NCBI GenBank assembly: GCA_017601225.1
Contig: JAFNIX010000008.1
Span: forward strand, 1-64,000
Length of the DNA: 64,000 nt
Reading direction: 5' to 3'
DNA from: Candidatus Brockarchaeota archaeon
GTDB lineage: Archaea; Thermoproteota; EX4484-205; JAAOZP01
Positions 53,246-63,754 of this stretch are shown piece after piece (positions within the stretch are counted from its first letter, which is position 1; each line of letters opens with the position of its first letter). A program made the translations under genes and the position numbers. Below the pieces are notes generated by a model. The model ran no database searches and was not told where the DNA came from. It saw only the letters and a list, made by a program, of their open reading frames with translations.

Positions 53246-55243
53246 TTACACTAGTAATCCTAACCATGCGGTCAACAGGTTAGTAAGGAACGAGCCTACG
53301 ACTATGCCTAGAGCTATTGGTACACCGTATCGCTCGTATACCTTGGCGCCGCCAATGCGCATGGTTGCCAGTTTTAACACGAAAGCACAAACCACCATAA
53401 AGTAGTTCCAATACATGTTTTGGCTTACAGCTAAGACAATACCCAATGGATGGAAAGGTATCCAGGTGAATATCGACCTCAACAAGGTGATGACGATTAC
53501 CACAATAGCCCCGATGAAGAAGTTAGCATATGATCTCCATGCCGGCACATAGTCGGGAAGGAAGTTGTAAGTGCTTGGCCCATAGGACGGGTCGGAGGTC
53601 CCTGTCGTAAACCATATGTTCAATTGATCCATGCCTTGGCCGGGCCAAGAGAACGGCATGTTGTTTATGCCTTTCATGTAGACGACGGTTATTGTAGTAA
53701 ATAGGTCGAACAGGTATGCAAGTGGGATTGCGATCAATACCCCCAGCAGAATGAACTTCTTGGGCACATTATAAGTTCCTCCGATCTTATAGCCTTCCAT
53801 GACAGCACCTACAGTAGGCCCGTTAGCAGCATCCTGTATTAGACCGCCATGCAAATGACCGTTAAACCACATCCCTCTTGTATTTTCTGCACTACCCCAT
53901 CCCCCGGGGAATGTTGATATCAAGGGGATGAATAGACCATTACTACTTCCATGAAACTCCCAGTAGATACCTGGCCAAGGTGTGAACTCTCCCCTTATTC
54001 TTATCGCAGCTATGAAGAAAAGAATGAGTTCAAAGATGATTAACGGAGTTACATAAGGAGCCCATCCGACAAGAGTATAGATAGCCATGAGCACGACCGC
54101 TGAGGTTATTAGGCAACCCCAAGCCACAGGATAGTTCTCTCCCCTCGCTTCTTCCGGCTCCTCCTTCCCTGAGATTTTGTTAGTGAAAGCGCGCAGCGAG
54201 AGAGACCAATACTTTCTCGTCAATAACAGATATGTTAGACCAAGACCCAGTACGGCACCATACATGAAGGGTGCGGCCATCGCCGGCCATCCTAAGCTAG
54301 CATAATACTGCGAATCTGGAGACCATCCGGGTTGATCGGACATTAGTGGCGCGTAGCCAAGCCAGAACTCGATTGCAGGGATCACATCCCACCAGATGAA
54401 CCCGAATAACGTCACGGAAAACAGGACGCTGAGGGGAGCGAGATAGTTTAATGCTACCAGATACGGTACGAAGAGCAGTTTTATAGCGGAATTTGGAAGG
54501 CCAGGTATAACGTAGTTGGTTGTACCCCAGTAATCCCACCAGCTCCAGCCGGTGCCGGGCCATATGAGCCCTTGGATCGCCCCGATCTGAAGCAAGACAC
54601 CTAATATTAGTCCGATAAGCAAGGCACGTCTCATAGTACGTTCACCACCCTCCTTGAATGCTTCAATAGTTTGAGTAGCTGCTACGCTATAGGGGAAAGT
54701 CAGCTTCTCGATTTCAACAAAGGGTTTTCTCAGTATTGTTGCCAAGCTTATCTGCATTATGAACACCATCAGGCCAACTAGGTAGTAGAAGACGAAGGGT
54801 GCAATCCATGCCGCCCACGGAACTGCAACCCCACCCGTTAGAAGTTGCTGTGCATACTCGGGATGAGTCAAGTGCATGGGGCCCATCCATTCTGGAATCC
54901 TTTCAGTATAGGGCTTAAACCAGTCTCCAGTCCAGCTATACGTGGTTACCCAAGCAACTCCAAAGGGGACATGGTACGCCGTCCAACCTAGTGCAAGCGT
55001 TGTGGCTAAAATTGTCCAGAGCATCGCTTGGCCCTGGGGGCTCAGCCTCAGGGGCTTGGCGACAGCACCAATCAGTATGGCGATGACGAATATCGCGTAG
55101 ACACCGCTAATATCGTATTGGTTGAGAACTGGTAGTGCAAACGCCCAAGCCTGTATCCATGAGAATACCAGAGCAATTATCAATATGGCGATGTTTTCCT
55201 TGGAGGTAAGGAAGCTCTTTAAAGACGCCTCCTTTTCAGACAT
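53246..55243 (-). CDS. OPT-like multi-pass membrane transporter (DUF6785 type)
   Basis: About 665 residues and, by eye, at least a dozen membrane segments (IAILIIALVFSWIQAWAFAL, AVYAIFVIAILIGAVAK, and so on), with long aromatic Gly/Trp-rich loops (GWGSAENTRGMWFNGHLHGG). It matches the large DUF6784/DUF6785 proteins found next to glycosidases in Planctomycetes and archaea, which I place near the oligopeptide-transporter fold; this is recollection, not a search. It probably imports oligosaccharides or glycopeptides. AAAGGTGGT precedes the ATG at 55243; the GTG at 55252 is the longer alternative. Confidence 0.7.
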   Translation of the reverse strand: MSEKEASLKSFLTSKENIAILIIALVFSWIQAWAFALPVLNQYDISGVYAIFVIAILIGAVAKPLRLSPQGQAMLWTILATTLALGWTAYHVPFGVAWVTTYSWTGDWFKPYTERIPEWMGPMHLTHPEYAQQLLTGGVAVPWAAWIAPFVFYYLVGLMVFIMQISLATILRKPFVEIEKLTFPYSVAATQTIEAFKEGGERTMRRALLIGLILGVLLQIGAIQGLIWPGTGWSWWDYWGTTNYVIPGLPNSAIKLLFVPYLVALNYLAPLSVLFSVTLFGFIWWDVIPAIEFWLGYAPLMSDQPGWSPDSQYYASLGWPAMAAPFMYGAVLGLGLTYLLLTRKYWSLSLRAFTNKISGKEEPEEARGENYPVAWGCLITSAVVLMAIYTLVGWAPYVTPLIIFELILFFIAAIRIRGEFTPWPGIYWEFHGSSNGLFIPLISTFPGGWGSAENTRGMWFNGHLHGGLIQDAANGPTVGAVMEGYKIGGTYNVPKKFILLGVLIAIPLAYLFDLFTTITVVYMKGINNMPFSWPGQGMDQLNIWFTTGTSDPSYGPSTYNFLPDYVPAWRSYANFFIGAIVVIVITLLRSIFTWIPFHPLGIVLAVSQNMYWNYFMVVCAFVLKLATMRIGGAKVYERYGVPIALGIVVGSFLTNLLTAWLGLLV

Positions 55244-55318
55244 TTTTACCACCTTTTCAGGTTAAATGTTTTATGACTAATATATAAGTTTTTTATTTCG
55301 ATTAAGCTTTTACGACGC

Positions 55319-57091
55319 TTAATGACTTCCTATCTTGACTGTAACCTTACGTTCCGAATCTAACGCCACCTCTTCTCTTTTAAGCAAAACTCCGTTTTTC
55401 AAAACTTTAACCTCGTAGCGACCCTTGAATCCCTTGAAGGAGCATTCTCCAGAACAGTCTGTTATAGATTCAGCATTCGTAGTCCAAGAATCAAGCAGTC
55501 TTTTCAACCTGAAGTAAGAGGTTTTAGGCGAACCGTCTTCACGGATAAGACCACCCCATGGAACAAAGCGTCTTTCATAGTCTGCCAGGTCAAACCAAGA
55601 TATAGATATTACGCTTGGCTTGCTGAATGCAATAGTGTAGAATTGCTCGATCCAGTCTGCCTGTATTGACTCATTCCAAGGTTCATGCCAGTATCCCGCG
55701 CCTTCCACTTCTTTAGATATCGCTTTTTCATCTTCTGAAAAAGAAGAGGGGACGCCCAGCTCTGTTATATGAATTGGTTTTCCAAAGGTTGAATACTTGT
55801 CGATTAGCCGCGAAATCGTAAACATGTCTCTGATGGAGAAGCCGCTTCCCAGTCCACCGAAGCCCATGTACAACTGTAATCCTATTGAATCATATGTGAT
55901 CCTCCTTTTTTCAACCTCCTTTAAGAATTGGAAAGGAGTCAATAGCCTTCTTTTGGAGGGGCCTTCAGCCGTGCTTCCCCATGCAGCGTATTCTCCCCAG
56001 ACGTTAGTAAAGTTTATCATAGTGTCAGCTTGAGGATCAATGCTTTTAACGCTGTTTATACCTATTTCCAGTAGTTCGATTTGCTGACACAATGAAAGCC
56101 CCATCACATTTCCCCACTCCGGCTCGTTATACACGTTCCAGATTTTGACTTTACCAGCGTATCTTTTGGCGACTTCCAAGCAGAGTTTCCTAAGCACTTC
56201 TTTCAACTCTTCGTAGCTTTTCGACTTAGCCCACTCTGGGACGCTCCATACGTGGAGCCAGATCAAGAGGTGCCCCCACACTCTTAAGCCGTTTTGCAAC
56301 AGCCAATCTATAGCTTTATCACGAATGCTCCACAAGTATTTTCCTTCCTCCGGCTCAAAAGTAGGCCAGAAGAAATTTACTGCTCCAGCGTTGAACAGTT
56401 CCTTGAAAATGCGTGAATATGTCTCCCTCAGCTTATCCTCAAGATTTTCCAGGAACCGAGCGTGACATGCGAAAAGAACATCGTGACTTATTTGCCGCAC
56501 AACGACGCTGACATTTGGCACTGGTCTATCCTCACTATCTAACACTTTGACCGTAAAATTAACCTTTCTGAACCTTTCTATGTCTGAAGCGGCGATTTCT
56601 AAGGCTAGTTTCTCTCCGGCCCAGAGGCTGTGATATAGCGATTTATCGGATAAAACTGCTAAGCTGCACTTGTCTGGCGCTGCTTCCGCACTCTTACAGC
56701 ATTTTTCAGATTCTTCAAGATGAGAGGCAACTTCTTTAGACACGTGGTAACCAGCGTCTACATATGCCCGATATGCCTTAAGAACCCTGTTCAAATGACT
56801 TCTAGCCAGCTCTAAGTTCAAGTTTATAATTGGATTTTCCTTGAGCCAGCTTAAGCTATACCCCTTGCCTTCATTATCCGCAGTCAGGATAAGCCTGCCA
56901 AATCCCTCGACCTCCCAGAGAGCATTTAGAAATATGGGTTGAGTTGTTAACGGGCATCGCAGCTCCTTCGACCCAGTTTCCTCGAAAGACATGTTGATCG
57001 GCTCATCCTCCAAGTCAGATGCGTAAATATATGGGACAAGGAAGAGTTCACCATTCTTGTTAAATGACCTGATTATCAGGCTTTGCGACAT
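55319..57091 (-). CDS. GH10 family enzyme, probably cytosolic
   Basis: A 590-residue paralogue of the enzyme at 44.3 kb, same order of parts but without the N-terminal hydrophobic segment. Acid/base Glu323 is in NVYNEPEWG and nucleophile Glu444 in HITELGVPS. The N-terminal region (LFLVPYIYASDLEDEPINM) is shared with the paralogue, as is the C-terminal beta domain (ECSFKGFKGRYEVKV). It would complete the breakdown of imported oligosaccharides. A TATA-like AAATTTTTAAACC at 57122-57134 marks its promoter. Confidence 0.9.
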   Translation of the reverse strand: MSQSLIIRSFNKNGELFLVPYIYASDLEDEPINMSFEETGSKELRCPLTTQPIFLNALWEVEGFGRLILTADNEGKGYSLSWLKENPIINLNLELARSHLNRVLKAYRAYVDAGYHVSKEVASHLEESEKCCKSAEAAPDKCSLAVLSDKSLYHSLWAGEKLALEIAASDIERFRKVNFTVKVLDSEDRPVPNVSVVVRQISHDVLFACHARFLENLEDKLRETYSRIFKELFNAGAVNFFWPTFEPEEGKYLWSIRDKAIDWLLQNGLRVWGHLLIWLHVWSVPEWAKSKSYEELKEVLRKLCLEVAKRYAGKVKIWNVYNEPEWGNVMGLSLCQQIELLEIGINSVKSIDPQADTMINFTNVWGEYAAWGSTAEGPSKRRLLTPFQFLKEVEKRRITYDSIGLQLYMGFGGLGSGFSIRDMFTISRLIDKYSTFGKPIHITELGVPSSFSEDEKAISKEVEGAGYWHEPWNESIQADWIEQFYTIAFSKPSVISISWFDLADYERRFVPWGGLIREDGSPKTSYFRLKRLLDSWTTNAESITDCSGECSFKGFKGRYEVKVLKNGVLLKREEVALDSERKVTVKIGSH

Positions 57092-57154
57092 TATTCCATT
57101 CGACTGCTGCTCAACACGCTTAGGTTTAAAAATTTACCTGTCCTTTCTAGAAGT

Positions 57155-59050
57155 TTAGAATGGCAGGACCCAAGTCGACTTCTGGATTATGGCAACCGCT
57201 GTTGCCACTGCAACTACAATGCCCTCTCCCAATGTAAGGCCAGCGGCCGCTACCGCTTTGTTGCGCTCCCACCACTCTTCGCCCCCAACCCGCTTTAAAA
57301 ACTGTCCAACAACGCCTCCAATTAAAATTGTCATGGAGCTCCATATGGGGCTTGTTGCCCCAACTGCAAACGCCATGACAGAGAATGGAATATGCAGGAA
57401 TTCGAAGACGAAGTATGCTACTGAGGCTAAACCAAATGACTGGATAATGATCAAGGGATTGAATAAGGCCAGGGACTTGGAGGCCCATAGAGAAAACCAT
57501 TGCGCGTTCACTGGGAATTGCACATTTGTATAGGGGTATGTTGACGAAGGAATAGGAGCTATGTTCCATAAAGCCTGTGTAAAAAGAATGCCCAAAATGG
57601 TGGCCAGGGGGAAAGTAAAGAAGTATGCTTTCACGTAGCTAGATATGGAGGTTCCTGTCAACTCGCATATCTTAAAGTTTTGACACCAACCCGCACCGTA
57701 GTTTGTCGTCACTAGATAACTGCTTGCAAACCAGATTCGCGGATTCGACGAGAAAACTGTGAAGAGACCCTGTGTAACATAAAGGGAATTCATATCCAGT
57801 GAAACACCAATCTCACCGAGAGACCTTGCACTTATTAGATTGATTATGAATACCCAGATCACGCTGATGAAAAGTAGAATTACTAAAGGAAAGCTCGGAT
57901 CCAGCAAGTAAACCAGTATCGCAGAACCAGCTGTAGCCAGTATGTAGATCGCGATCAAAGCGTAGAACGACATCCCGGTTTCACTTTTCCTCATCAAGTA
58001 AACCGCACGAAGACCCCTTATCAAAGTTTCAGGTCTCCTCAAAACAGGGATAAGACCCCCTGCCAAAGCCAACCCTATTAATACACTAGCCCACACATAC
58101 AGGTTTGAGCGTACATACGCCTCTTGAACCTGCATTCCGAAGACCCAGTCCTTGAAAATTCCTCTGGTAGCTTCTAACGGGCTCTCCGGGCTGGTCAGCC
58201 AGTTGCCTAGAAAATACAGCGAGAAAGACCCGACGAACATGCTCACTATTGCTGTGAAAGGCATTATAAGACCGTAACTCAGTGTTATGATATCAGTCGC
58301 TATTGCTAGAGAGGCTCCGGGCGTTAGCTTTTCAACGAACCTTGTCAGGTCTATCCAAGGATATGGCACGAGCGAAGACCCGTATACTATTATTGGTACA
58401 AAAACAAGTATGCTGTAAAATTGGCCTATCGCCGCCGACAGTATGAGCGTCCGCATCATGTCCGGCGGTCTCTCCGATAAGGCTAGGCTTGTGTCTGCAC
58501 CCACACGGGCCATGGGGAAAGGCAGGTTTTCGGTTACAACGTATATGTGCCTGCAAATGTAACCCATAGTTAGGTCTGTCAACCTCCAGAGAAGCCCTGC
58601 AATCAAGGTTAATGCGAAAGGCATTGCCCACTCATAGTTGAAAAACGTTCTCAGGTTTAGTAGCTCCTTAGCGTTTAACGGAGCCCACCAGAACGGTATG
58701 TAATCAGCTAGTCGGAACGCTTTTGCTATTGGGCTTGTAGCATACCATGCTCTATATATCATTCCTATCGGGAAACCGAGTCCGACTTCCCAAGCAATCT
58801 GAGATGTCATCGCCCAGATTAAGAAGACCTCCTGCTTCGTAAGCTTCTTACCCCACATTCGGGATACTTCTACAAACAGTAAAAGGCTTGCATACCTCAA
58901 GCCTAGATCTAACATCATGCCGGAAGACAATTGAAGCCAAAGATGAGCGGGAAGAAGAACGATCGCAGCATACACTATGGCGAGAACCGTCCTCCAAGTG
59001 AACCCGCTCCGGAGGCTTAATTCACCTGATTCAGAATCATCCATGCTCAT
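57155..59050 (-). CDS. OPT-like multi-pass membrane transporter, second copy
   Basis: A 631-residue, Trp- and Tyr-rich membrane protein with about a dozen hydrophobic segments (VLAIVYAAIVLLPAHLWLQL, FVPIIVYGSSLVPYP and FALIAIYILATAGSAILV-like stretches) and a conserved ENLPFPMARVGADTSLALSE loop. It has the same overall plan as the transporter at 53.2 kb but is diverged, so the two may form a heteromer or two systems. ATG 59050 overlaps the stop of the fusion protein gene (ATGA), and GGGGGTGAG precedes it, so the two are translated together. Confidence 0.7.
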   Translation of the reverse strand: MSMDDSESGELSLRSGFTWRTVLAIVYAAIVLLPAHLWLQLSSGMMLDLGLRYASLLLFVEVSRMWGKKLTKQEVFLIWAMTSQIAWEVGLGFPIGMIYRAWYATSPIAKAFRLADYIPFWWAPLNAKELLNLRTFFNYEWAMPFALTLIAGLLWRLTDLTMGYICRHIYVVTENLPFPMARVGADTSLALSERPPDMMRTLILSAAIGQFYSILVFVPIIVYGSSLVPYPWIDLTRFVEKLTPGASLAIATDIITLSYGLIMPFTAIVSMFVGSFSLYFLGNWLTSPESPLEATRGIFKDWVFGMQVQEAYVRSNLYVWASVLIGLALAGGLIPVLRRPETLIRGLRAVYLMRKSETGMSFYALIAIYILATAGSAILVYLLDPSFPLVILLFISVIWVFIINLISARSLGEIGVSLDMNSLYVTQGLFTVFSSNPRIWFASSYLVTTNYGAGWCQNFKICELTGTSISSYVKAYFFTFPLATILGILFTQALWNIAPIPSSTYPYTNVQFPVNAQWFSLWASKSLALFNPLIIIQSFGLASVAYFVFEFLHIPFSVMAFAVGATSPIWSSMTILIGGVVGQFLKRVGGEEWWERNKAVAAAGLTLGEGIVVAVATAVAIIQKSTWVLPF

Positions 59051-62000
59051 GTGTCGCTCACCCCCATGATGCTCCTACCCCTTTTAATATACTCTTCTCT
59101 CTCTTCCTGTCTAAGGGTTCTCCATATTAGTAGTTGCTTCCTGATGCTGTTGACAAACAAAAAGTTTGACCTTTTCCATGTTCCCTCGATGCCTGATAGA
59201 CGCACAGTATGAATAATGAAATCATACTTCTGCCTAACATCGTCGAGGCTCGCAATCAAGTAAACATCCTGTGTCAAACCTTGATCGTAGGGGGGCAAAT
59301 TAATCCTAGACTTAACTCCTTTATATGTGTTGGTTCCATGCTGTATGTCGGTGATCACAGTGTCGGAACTCACGAAGCTGCCAACTCCTTCTCTACTATG
59401 GGAGCTTATGAACTCGTGAATAAACGCCAGAACCCCTGGTAGCTCCTCAGGCGGACTTGAGAATGGCAAGGGTATAGTCCACTCTGTGCCTTGTGGTTTC
59501 GTAGTTACCTTCCACTTTCGCTCTAAAGAGGGGGTTACGAGTCGTGCAGCTTTCCGAACCGGCAAGAGTGAAGCCGCTATCGTGGACAATATAGTCATTG
59601 ACAACACTATTATGATAACGCTGGACGAGTAGTTCAAAACGACGCCTGGCATGACATTGAATTTTTGCGTAGCCGAAATGCCGATAACACCGAGAATGTA
59701 GCCTAAAGTGGCACTTATAATAGCGTAATCAATTATTTCAGCCAAGAACATGAAGGATACGTGAAGCGGCGATAATCCGATTGCGCTCAATGTCCCGATT
59801 TCCCTAGTTCGCTCTTCTATGATTCCTAGCATCATGTTGAAAACTGCAAACATACATATCGCGAGCAGTATAAAGATATTCTGTATGCCCAGAAGCGATA
59901 TTGCGATGTATGTAGAAGCTTGCTTAACAGGACCCCCAGTAGTACCATAATAGGGATTCAGAGAGAGTTCTAATGCTAGACGTCTGGCACAATCTTCAAT
60001 CAGGCTTGAATCATCAAATTCTAAAGCCACTATGGTTGGGTTTCCGCCAAGCCTTATGCTTGTGCCATATGGAATAAGCATAACTAAACTTGGCTCCAAG
60101 CTCATCTGCCCCGGCTTCGTCACGTCTATTGGCAGAATACTTCTCCCATCCAAATCCTTGATTGACTTTATCAAGCTGTCATCAAAGAAGCCTATGACGG
60201 TGAAGCTACTTCCCTGCAATTTCACCATATCGCCCTGCTTGACGTTTAGACTCCTTCCCAAGCTTTCACTCAAGATGCACACTTGAGCGTTCTCCTGAAC
60301 AGGTAGGAACCAGAAGCTGTTGTTTTTCAGGAGGAAGGGGAGATAGCTTTTGATTAAAGGGTCGTTAGATGAAACGCCTAGGATTGCACCTATGAAAGAA
60401 GTTCCTGACTCGCTGTTTAACTCGAAGGCGGATGCAGCACTCATACCACCTCCTGAAACGCCGCGTTGTACAAGTCTAGGATATAACCAGACTCTAGCAT
60501 GTACAGTGGCAGAGCCATTCAGAATTTCCGACAAATCCTGTATAATTCTTGGGCTAAAGGGTTGCCAACCTTCATTTCGCAACATTATCCCAGAGTACGG
60601 AGAGTCTCCACCTACTGCTATCTCTTTATACATAATAACTGAAGGAAGTGAGGTGAGCGCTGTCAAGGAGAATACTGTGAGAATCAGCGATACGCATGTT
60701 AATATGGTTCTCGTCTTCCTCTTCCGCATATTTTCCACACCCATCGAGAAAGCTACGAGGGCAGCGCTAGTTCGACTCATCTCGGCGAAATGAAGACCCA
60801 TGGTCTTCTTTCTAAATTGTTTAATGTAATCTCCGAGTAAACCTAGTAGAATCATCTCAACCGGTAAAAGTAGAATGGCGGAAACAAATCCAACAAGCAC
60901 CATCATTGTGCTTGACGCCAAGTGGAAACCAGGATGAAACAGGAAAAGAATAATTATTAACGTTGAGAAGACGCTTATGGTGGTAAGCAACCTCTTTAAC
61001 GCTGTCATAGGGCTGCCAAACAGTAGGGCAGCCAACAATATTGATGCTGGGATCAATAGGGCTGAGAAGAAGGTGATTGTGTTTATTATGTCATCGTAGA
61101 ATTGACGGCTATATGAGTACGCTAAAAACTCATATTCCCAAGCCGTCTTAAGCATTGCTTTGAACACGCTGTAACGAAGCTCGCCGAGTTTTTCTATTGC
61201 AGACATTAAGATTCTTCGAGCCTCAGCGTGAAAAGGCTCAGCCAGCATACTGTGCACGTTAAACGATGACGTCGTCCCGAGGCGTTCCTCAACTAAACTG
61301 CTTATGCTTAAGATGTTTTCCAGAAGCGAATTATGAATTATTATTTGCTCTCCCCTTTTGAGGATATATCCCGAACTCCTGTTATTCAATATGACGTTAG
61401 GGTACGCGGACTGAGCATTACTCCAAATCACTTCAACCTTCTCCTCAACGGGTACGTGAACAGTAATCACGTTAGACGTAGAGGAGGCTGAGACAAACTG
61501 GAAATCGCTGGGAACATGGCCAGTAGCCTTATACACAATGTTCGAGGCCATTATTCCGGCCAATGATTGCTCGTTGATTAACTCTCTTTTTAAAGGATTA
61601 CGGTATTGGTACTCCAATAAGTCAAACAGAACGATTGTTCCACAGTCAAAAACTGCAGCACGATCAACGGTGTATGTTCCATTATTTATCATGTAAGACC
61701 TGTGAGGGGATCCGTATCGCCCAAAGTCAGGAGCTGCCAGTACGCTACCATCCAAGCTTATGATGTATGGCTCTACTGATAAAAAGGAGGCAGTGATTTG
61801 CCCCACTGCCGAAGTATATTGTGTCGTGTACCACCAAGTAGTTATTGTCGGCACGCCATGTATTATGAAGGAGCCATCTTCATCCGGCTTAAGAATCATG
61901 TCAAACAGCAATGGATATGTGCTTGACGGATGATACAAATATACGTGGATCAAGACGGATGCGTCTGGGCCATATTCTTCTAAGAGAACAGTTTTGTTTA

Positions 62001-63594
62001 AAACCTTGTACCAAGCAGTCTTAAAATCATACTTGACAACTTTCCCCGTTAGTGTGGCGAAGCCAGCACCACCATTGGATTGCGAATACCTTGTCGGCAC
62101 GGAATTGGGGTGCAGCGGTATATCATCCAAGCCAATTATATTACTAGCAAGAGACAGAACAATCTCTGATTGCCAAGACAAGTCGCCAAAATCCACAGTA
62201 TCTACAGTGTCGAATGGCGTTCTCCAGTACTCCCTTCTATCGTAAGATGTGAAGATGGTGAATCCGGTTCCTCCAGCTTGGTTATATGCTTCATGGTCAA
62301 ACTTGAATGGAAAGGGCATATATGCCTCCCAAGCACCGTGAACAGGATAATCGGTTAGCGAGTTATCAATGTAATTGCCCAATTCACCCATGCCGAGCAT
62401 TACTTTGTTGTTTATCACGTTGTAAATCCCCTCTAGCCTGTTAATCGCAGTCAACCCTCCGGCCCCGCCGCCTGCTGCCAGATAATAGTTGTATGCCCAT
62501 CCGGCATACGCAAGCGCTATTCTCCTCCCCCTGACTCCAAGATCCACCCCAATAAAGAGCCTTATTTCCCTCGATATTCTCTCGAAGTTTGCCTCTACGA
62601 ATTCACGAGCTCCTGCCAGGTTCTGATGGTAACCGGATAGAAATGCGAACAATATTGTTCTCTTGGGGGTGAACGTTGAGAAAAACCTAGCCAACTCAAG
62701 TAATAATGCGGTATTCATCGCTTCCCTCGCACCGGGCGCTTTTTCCAGAACGACCGACGAGGCATCTACGTGTGTCGCTAAAACTATAATCTCGCTTTTA
62801 TATTGCGAGAAATCCTCTCCCGGAACTAAAGCAAATATGTTCTCCGCCTCAACTTCGCGCCAGACTACAGTTGACTTCAGCAGGATTTCATTATCTTTAG
62901 ACTGGGCTATTTCAAGGAGCCTTTCAGCAGTGCGGCCCTCTACATACACTCTGGGGAAATTGAAAGGAACGTTTAACCTTTTATATTGAGCCTCTTGCCA
63001 TGTGATGGGGCTCCTAGAGAAAAACACGACCGCCCGCACCCCCAGAGAAGCTGCTGTTACCCACTCGTCTTGGCTATCCATATCCATTAGCAGGATACTG
63101 CCGTTCAACGGTTTTCCATCAAAATCCCTGATTCCAGTCCCCGCATAGACTAGCGGGCCTCTGATGCCTTCTGGAGGGGTTGAGGATAATGCAACCAGAT
63201 TAGGTTCAAGTGGGAATGCTTTAAAAACTTCCCCCGAAGAGGTTGTTATGTTCGCACCCATACTTATTGGAACAAGAACCTTGAACCTTTGGTAACTGGG
63301 CTCCAAACCGCAGGATTTCAACACTGCTTTAACATATTCGAGTGTAGAATAGTATCCCGAATACCCGGTCATTCTGGAGGAATAACCAGCCATAGCACTT
63401 GTATGAGTAATAATGTTAGACAGGTTTAGTTTAACACTAGTTAGAGAAGCATGGCCATTTATAGCATTACCATAGTACTCATAATTCTTGTTGCAGCAGA
63501 AAGAGTTCAAAGCTGGCGAGGTAACAGTACTTATTGTCAGCATAATAATGGAAACTACGAGTATGACCAAGATTTTGGCGCTGGATTTTTCCAT
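59047..63594 (-). CDS. M28 peptidase-like / FtsX-type permease fusion
   Basis: About 1515 residues. After one membrane segment near the N-terminus (ILVILVVSIIMLTISTV) come a PA-like insert and an M28 peptidase fold (LATHVDASS; His275), a long extracellular beta-rich linker, several membrane helices, an MacB-like periplasmic domain and a C-terminal FtsX core (EERTREIGTLSAIGLSPLHV). The M28 site is degraded: the EE motif is SGYHQN and the bridging Asp motif is GAREAMNT, so catalysis is unlikely. FtsX permeases need an ABC ATPase, and none is next to it. ATG 63594 follows a TATA at 63622-63632; the frame is open to 63642. It is the first gene of the operon with the OPT-like protein. Confidence 0.85.
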   Translation of the reverse strand: MEKSSAKILVILVVSIIMLTISTVTSPALNSFCCNKNYEYYGNAINGHASLTSVKLNLSNIITHTSAMAGYSSRMTGYSGYYSTLEYVKAVLKSCGLEPSYQRFKVLVPISMGANITTSSGEVFKAFPLEPNLVALSSTPPEGIRGPLVYAGTGIRDFDGKPLNGSILLMDMDSQDEWVTAASLGVRAVVFFSRSPITWQEAQYKRLNVPFNFPRVYVEGRTAERLLEIAQSKDNEILLKSTVVWREVEAENIFALVPGEDFSQYKSEIIVLATHVDASSVVLEKAPGAREAMNTALLLELARFFSTFTPKRTILFAFLSGYHQNLAGAREFVEANFERISREIRLFIGVDLGVRGRRIALAYAGWAYNYYLAAGGGAGGLTAINRLEGIYNVINNKVMLGMGELGNYIDNSLTDYPVHGAWEAYMPFPFKFDHEAYNQAGGTGFTIFTSYDRREYWRTPFDTVDTVDFGDLSWQSEIVLSLASNIIGLDDIPLHPNSVPTRYSQSNGGAGFATLTGKVVKYDFKTAWYKVLNKTVLLEEYGPDASVLIHVYLYHPSSTYPLLFDMILKPDEDGSFIIHGVPTITTWWYTTQYTSAVGQITASFLSVEPYIISLDGSVLAAPDFGRYGSPHRSYMINNGTYTVDRAAVFDCGTIVLFDLLEYQYRNPLKRELINEQSLAGIMASNIVYKATGHVPSDFQFVSASSTSNVITVHVPVEEKVEVIWSNAQSAYPNVILNNRSSGYILKRGEQIIIHNSLLENILSISSLVEERLGTTSSFNVHSMLAEPFHAEARRILMSAIEKLGELRYSVFKAMLKTAWEYEFLAYSYSRQFYDDIINTITFFSALLIPASILLAALLFGSPMTALKRLLTTISVFSTLIIILFLFHPGFHLASSTMMVLVGFVSAILLLPVEMILLGLLGDYIKQFRKKTMGLHFAEMSRTSAALVAFSMGVENMRKRKTRTILTCVSLILTVFSLTALTSLPSVIMYKEIAVGGDSPYSGIMLRNEGWQPFSPRIIQDLSEILNGSATVHARVWLYPRLVQRGVSGGGMSAASAFELNSESGTSFIGAILGVSSNDPLIKSYLPFLLKNNSFWFLPVQENAQVCILSESLGRSLNVKQGDMVKLQGSSFTVIGFFDDSLIKSIKDLDGRSILPIDVTKPGQMSLEPSLVMLIPYGTSIRLGGNPTIVALEFDDSSLIEDCARRLALELSLNPYYGTTGGPVKQASTYIAISLLGIQNIFILLAICMFAVFNMMLGIIEERTREIGTLSAIGLSPLHVSFMFLAEIIDYAIISATLGYILGVIGISATQKFNVMPGVVLNYSSSVIIIVLSMTILSTIAASLLPVRKAARLVTPSLERKWKVTTKPQGTEWTIPLPFSSPPEELPGVLAFIHEFISSHSREGVGSFVSSDTVITDIQHGTNTYKGVKSRINLPPYDQGLTQDVYLIASLDDVRQKYDFIIHTVRLSGIEGTWKRSNFLFVNSIRKQLLIWRTLRQEEREEYIKRGRSIMGVSDT

Positions 63595-63754
63595 CCTAAC
63601 TTTCGTGCGCCAATTATGCTTTAAAAACTTATCGCGACACATAGTAGTCCTACCCTTGTTTTATGTTGACTGCTGATACTTATACGTCGACCCACGCGCA
63701 CCACATAGATTTTACTTCTGCAGGGAAAGCTGCTCTTCCTACTATAATCTCCTT

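Noticed and set aside
54297-54563. Minus-strand frame inside the OPT-like transporter
   Set aside because: It is a shifted shadow of the transporter, with no independent signals.
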